NCBI GenBank assembly: GCA_002342805.1
Contig: DDQW01000068.1
Location: 62,001-126,000 of the forward strand
DNA: 64,000 nt
Direction: 5' to 3'
DNA from: Clostridiales bacterium UBA2432
GTDB taxonomy: Bacteria > Bacillota > Clostridia > Lachnospirales > Vallitaleaceae
Below the pieces are notes generated by a model. It was not told the origin of the DNA. It did not search any database and worked only from the letters and a program-made list of their open reading frames with translations. The first letter of the stretch is position 1. The number at the start of each line of letters is the position of its first letter. Positions 63,878-64,000 of this stretch are shown one piece after another. The position numbers and the translations under genes were made by a program.

Positions 63878-64000
63878 ATGTTTACAGCGATATTAGCAGA
63901 TGATGAACCTATTATTCTAAGAGGATTAGAAAGAATCATCGACTGGAAAAGTTTGGAAATAGAGATTATTGGAACGGCTCTTGACGGTAGTGAAGCTATG
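63878..64000 (+). CDS. Response regulator, 3' end cut by window
   Basis: ATG 63878 follows GAGGTGG, 8 bp after the kinase stop. The 41 visible residues open a receiver domain: ILADDEPIILRGLERIIDW, with the acidic pair that binds magnesium, and GTALDGSEAM. This start matches the receiver of the YesN protein at 12363-13919 (IIDDEAIIRQG). The phospho-acceptor Asp and the expected AraC-type DNA-binding domain lie beyond the window. Confidence 0.9.
   Translation, partial: MFTAILADDEPIILRGLERIIDWKSLEIEIIGTALDGSEAM

Noticed and set aside
1..64000. tRNA, rRNA or riboswitch genes
   Set aside because: I saw no cloverleaf-like, rRNA-like or known riboswitch core sequence in the gaps; a covariance search was not possible.

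Overview
The window is AT-rich, with strong purine-rich ribosome binding sites, YesM/YesN-type two-component systems, CUT1 sugar ABC transporters, an MsmK-type ATPase and lipoprotein binding proteins. This points to a low-GC Firmicute, most likely a clostridium of the Lachnospirales/Vallitalea kind. The taxon is inferred from gene content only.

Region 1 (1-12.3 kb) is an accessory, defence-island-like stretch. It holds the 3' end of a very large unrecognised protein, a superfamily 2 helicase with a nuclease-like C-terminus, an unknown protein, a four-cysteine protein overlapping in function with a WYL regulator, a triple-repeat Ltp-like membrane protein (family of phage superinfection exclusion), a small basic protein, a metallophosphoesterase gene broken by two in-frame TAA codons, about 700 bp of decayed sequence, and a UPF0303 protein.

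Region 2 (12.3-23 kb) has a divergent YesN/YesM pair facing a tripartite tricarboxylate transporter operon (TctC, TctB, TctA, a second TctC, a nitroreductase). An iron-dependent alcohol dehydrogenase and an IclR regulator follow. Shared operator-like sites (CGTA-N5-TACG-N4-TACG) lie at the dehydrogenase promoter and at the promoter of the next operon.

Region 3 (23.2-40 kb) is one tight operon for uronate-containing glycans. It encodes heparinase II/III-family lyases (three copies), a CUT1 ABC transporter with a long binding protein, an MsmK-like ATPase, five small uncharacterised multi-pass membrane proteins, a KdgF cupin, an SDR reductase, and MATE and AEC transporters.

Region 4 (40-64 kb) continues glycan breakdown: a discoidin-like protein, GH52 beta-xylosidase, a sulfatase fused to GH88 (frameshifted near its start), an ABC exporter, tandem FAD oxidoreductases, a DUF1961 (YesU-like) protein, an unknown alpha/alpha-barrel protein, GH39, a GH95-like enzyme on the minus strand, GH88, a second CUT1 transporter without its own ATPase, and a second YesM/YesN pair cut by the window end.

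Together regions 2-4 look like a locus for taking up sulfated, uronate- and xylose-containing oligosaccharides (ulvan-like polymers or fucosylated glycosaminoglycans are candidates) and degrading them inside the cell: lyases make unsaturated uronates, GH88 removes them, KdgF linearises them, the SDR reduces them, and GH52, GH39, GH95 and the sulfatase remove the other sugars and sulfate. None of the catalytic proteins shows a signal peptide, so the cell probably imports oligomers made elsewhere.
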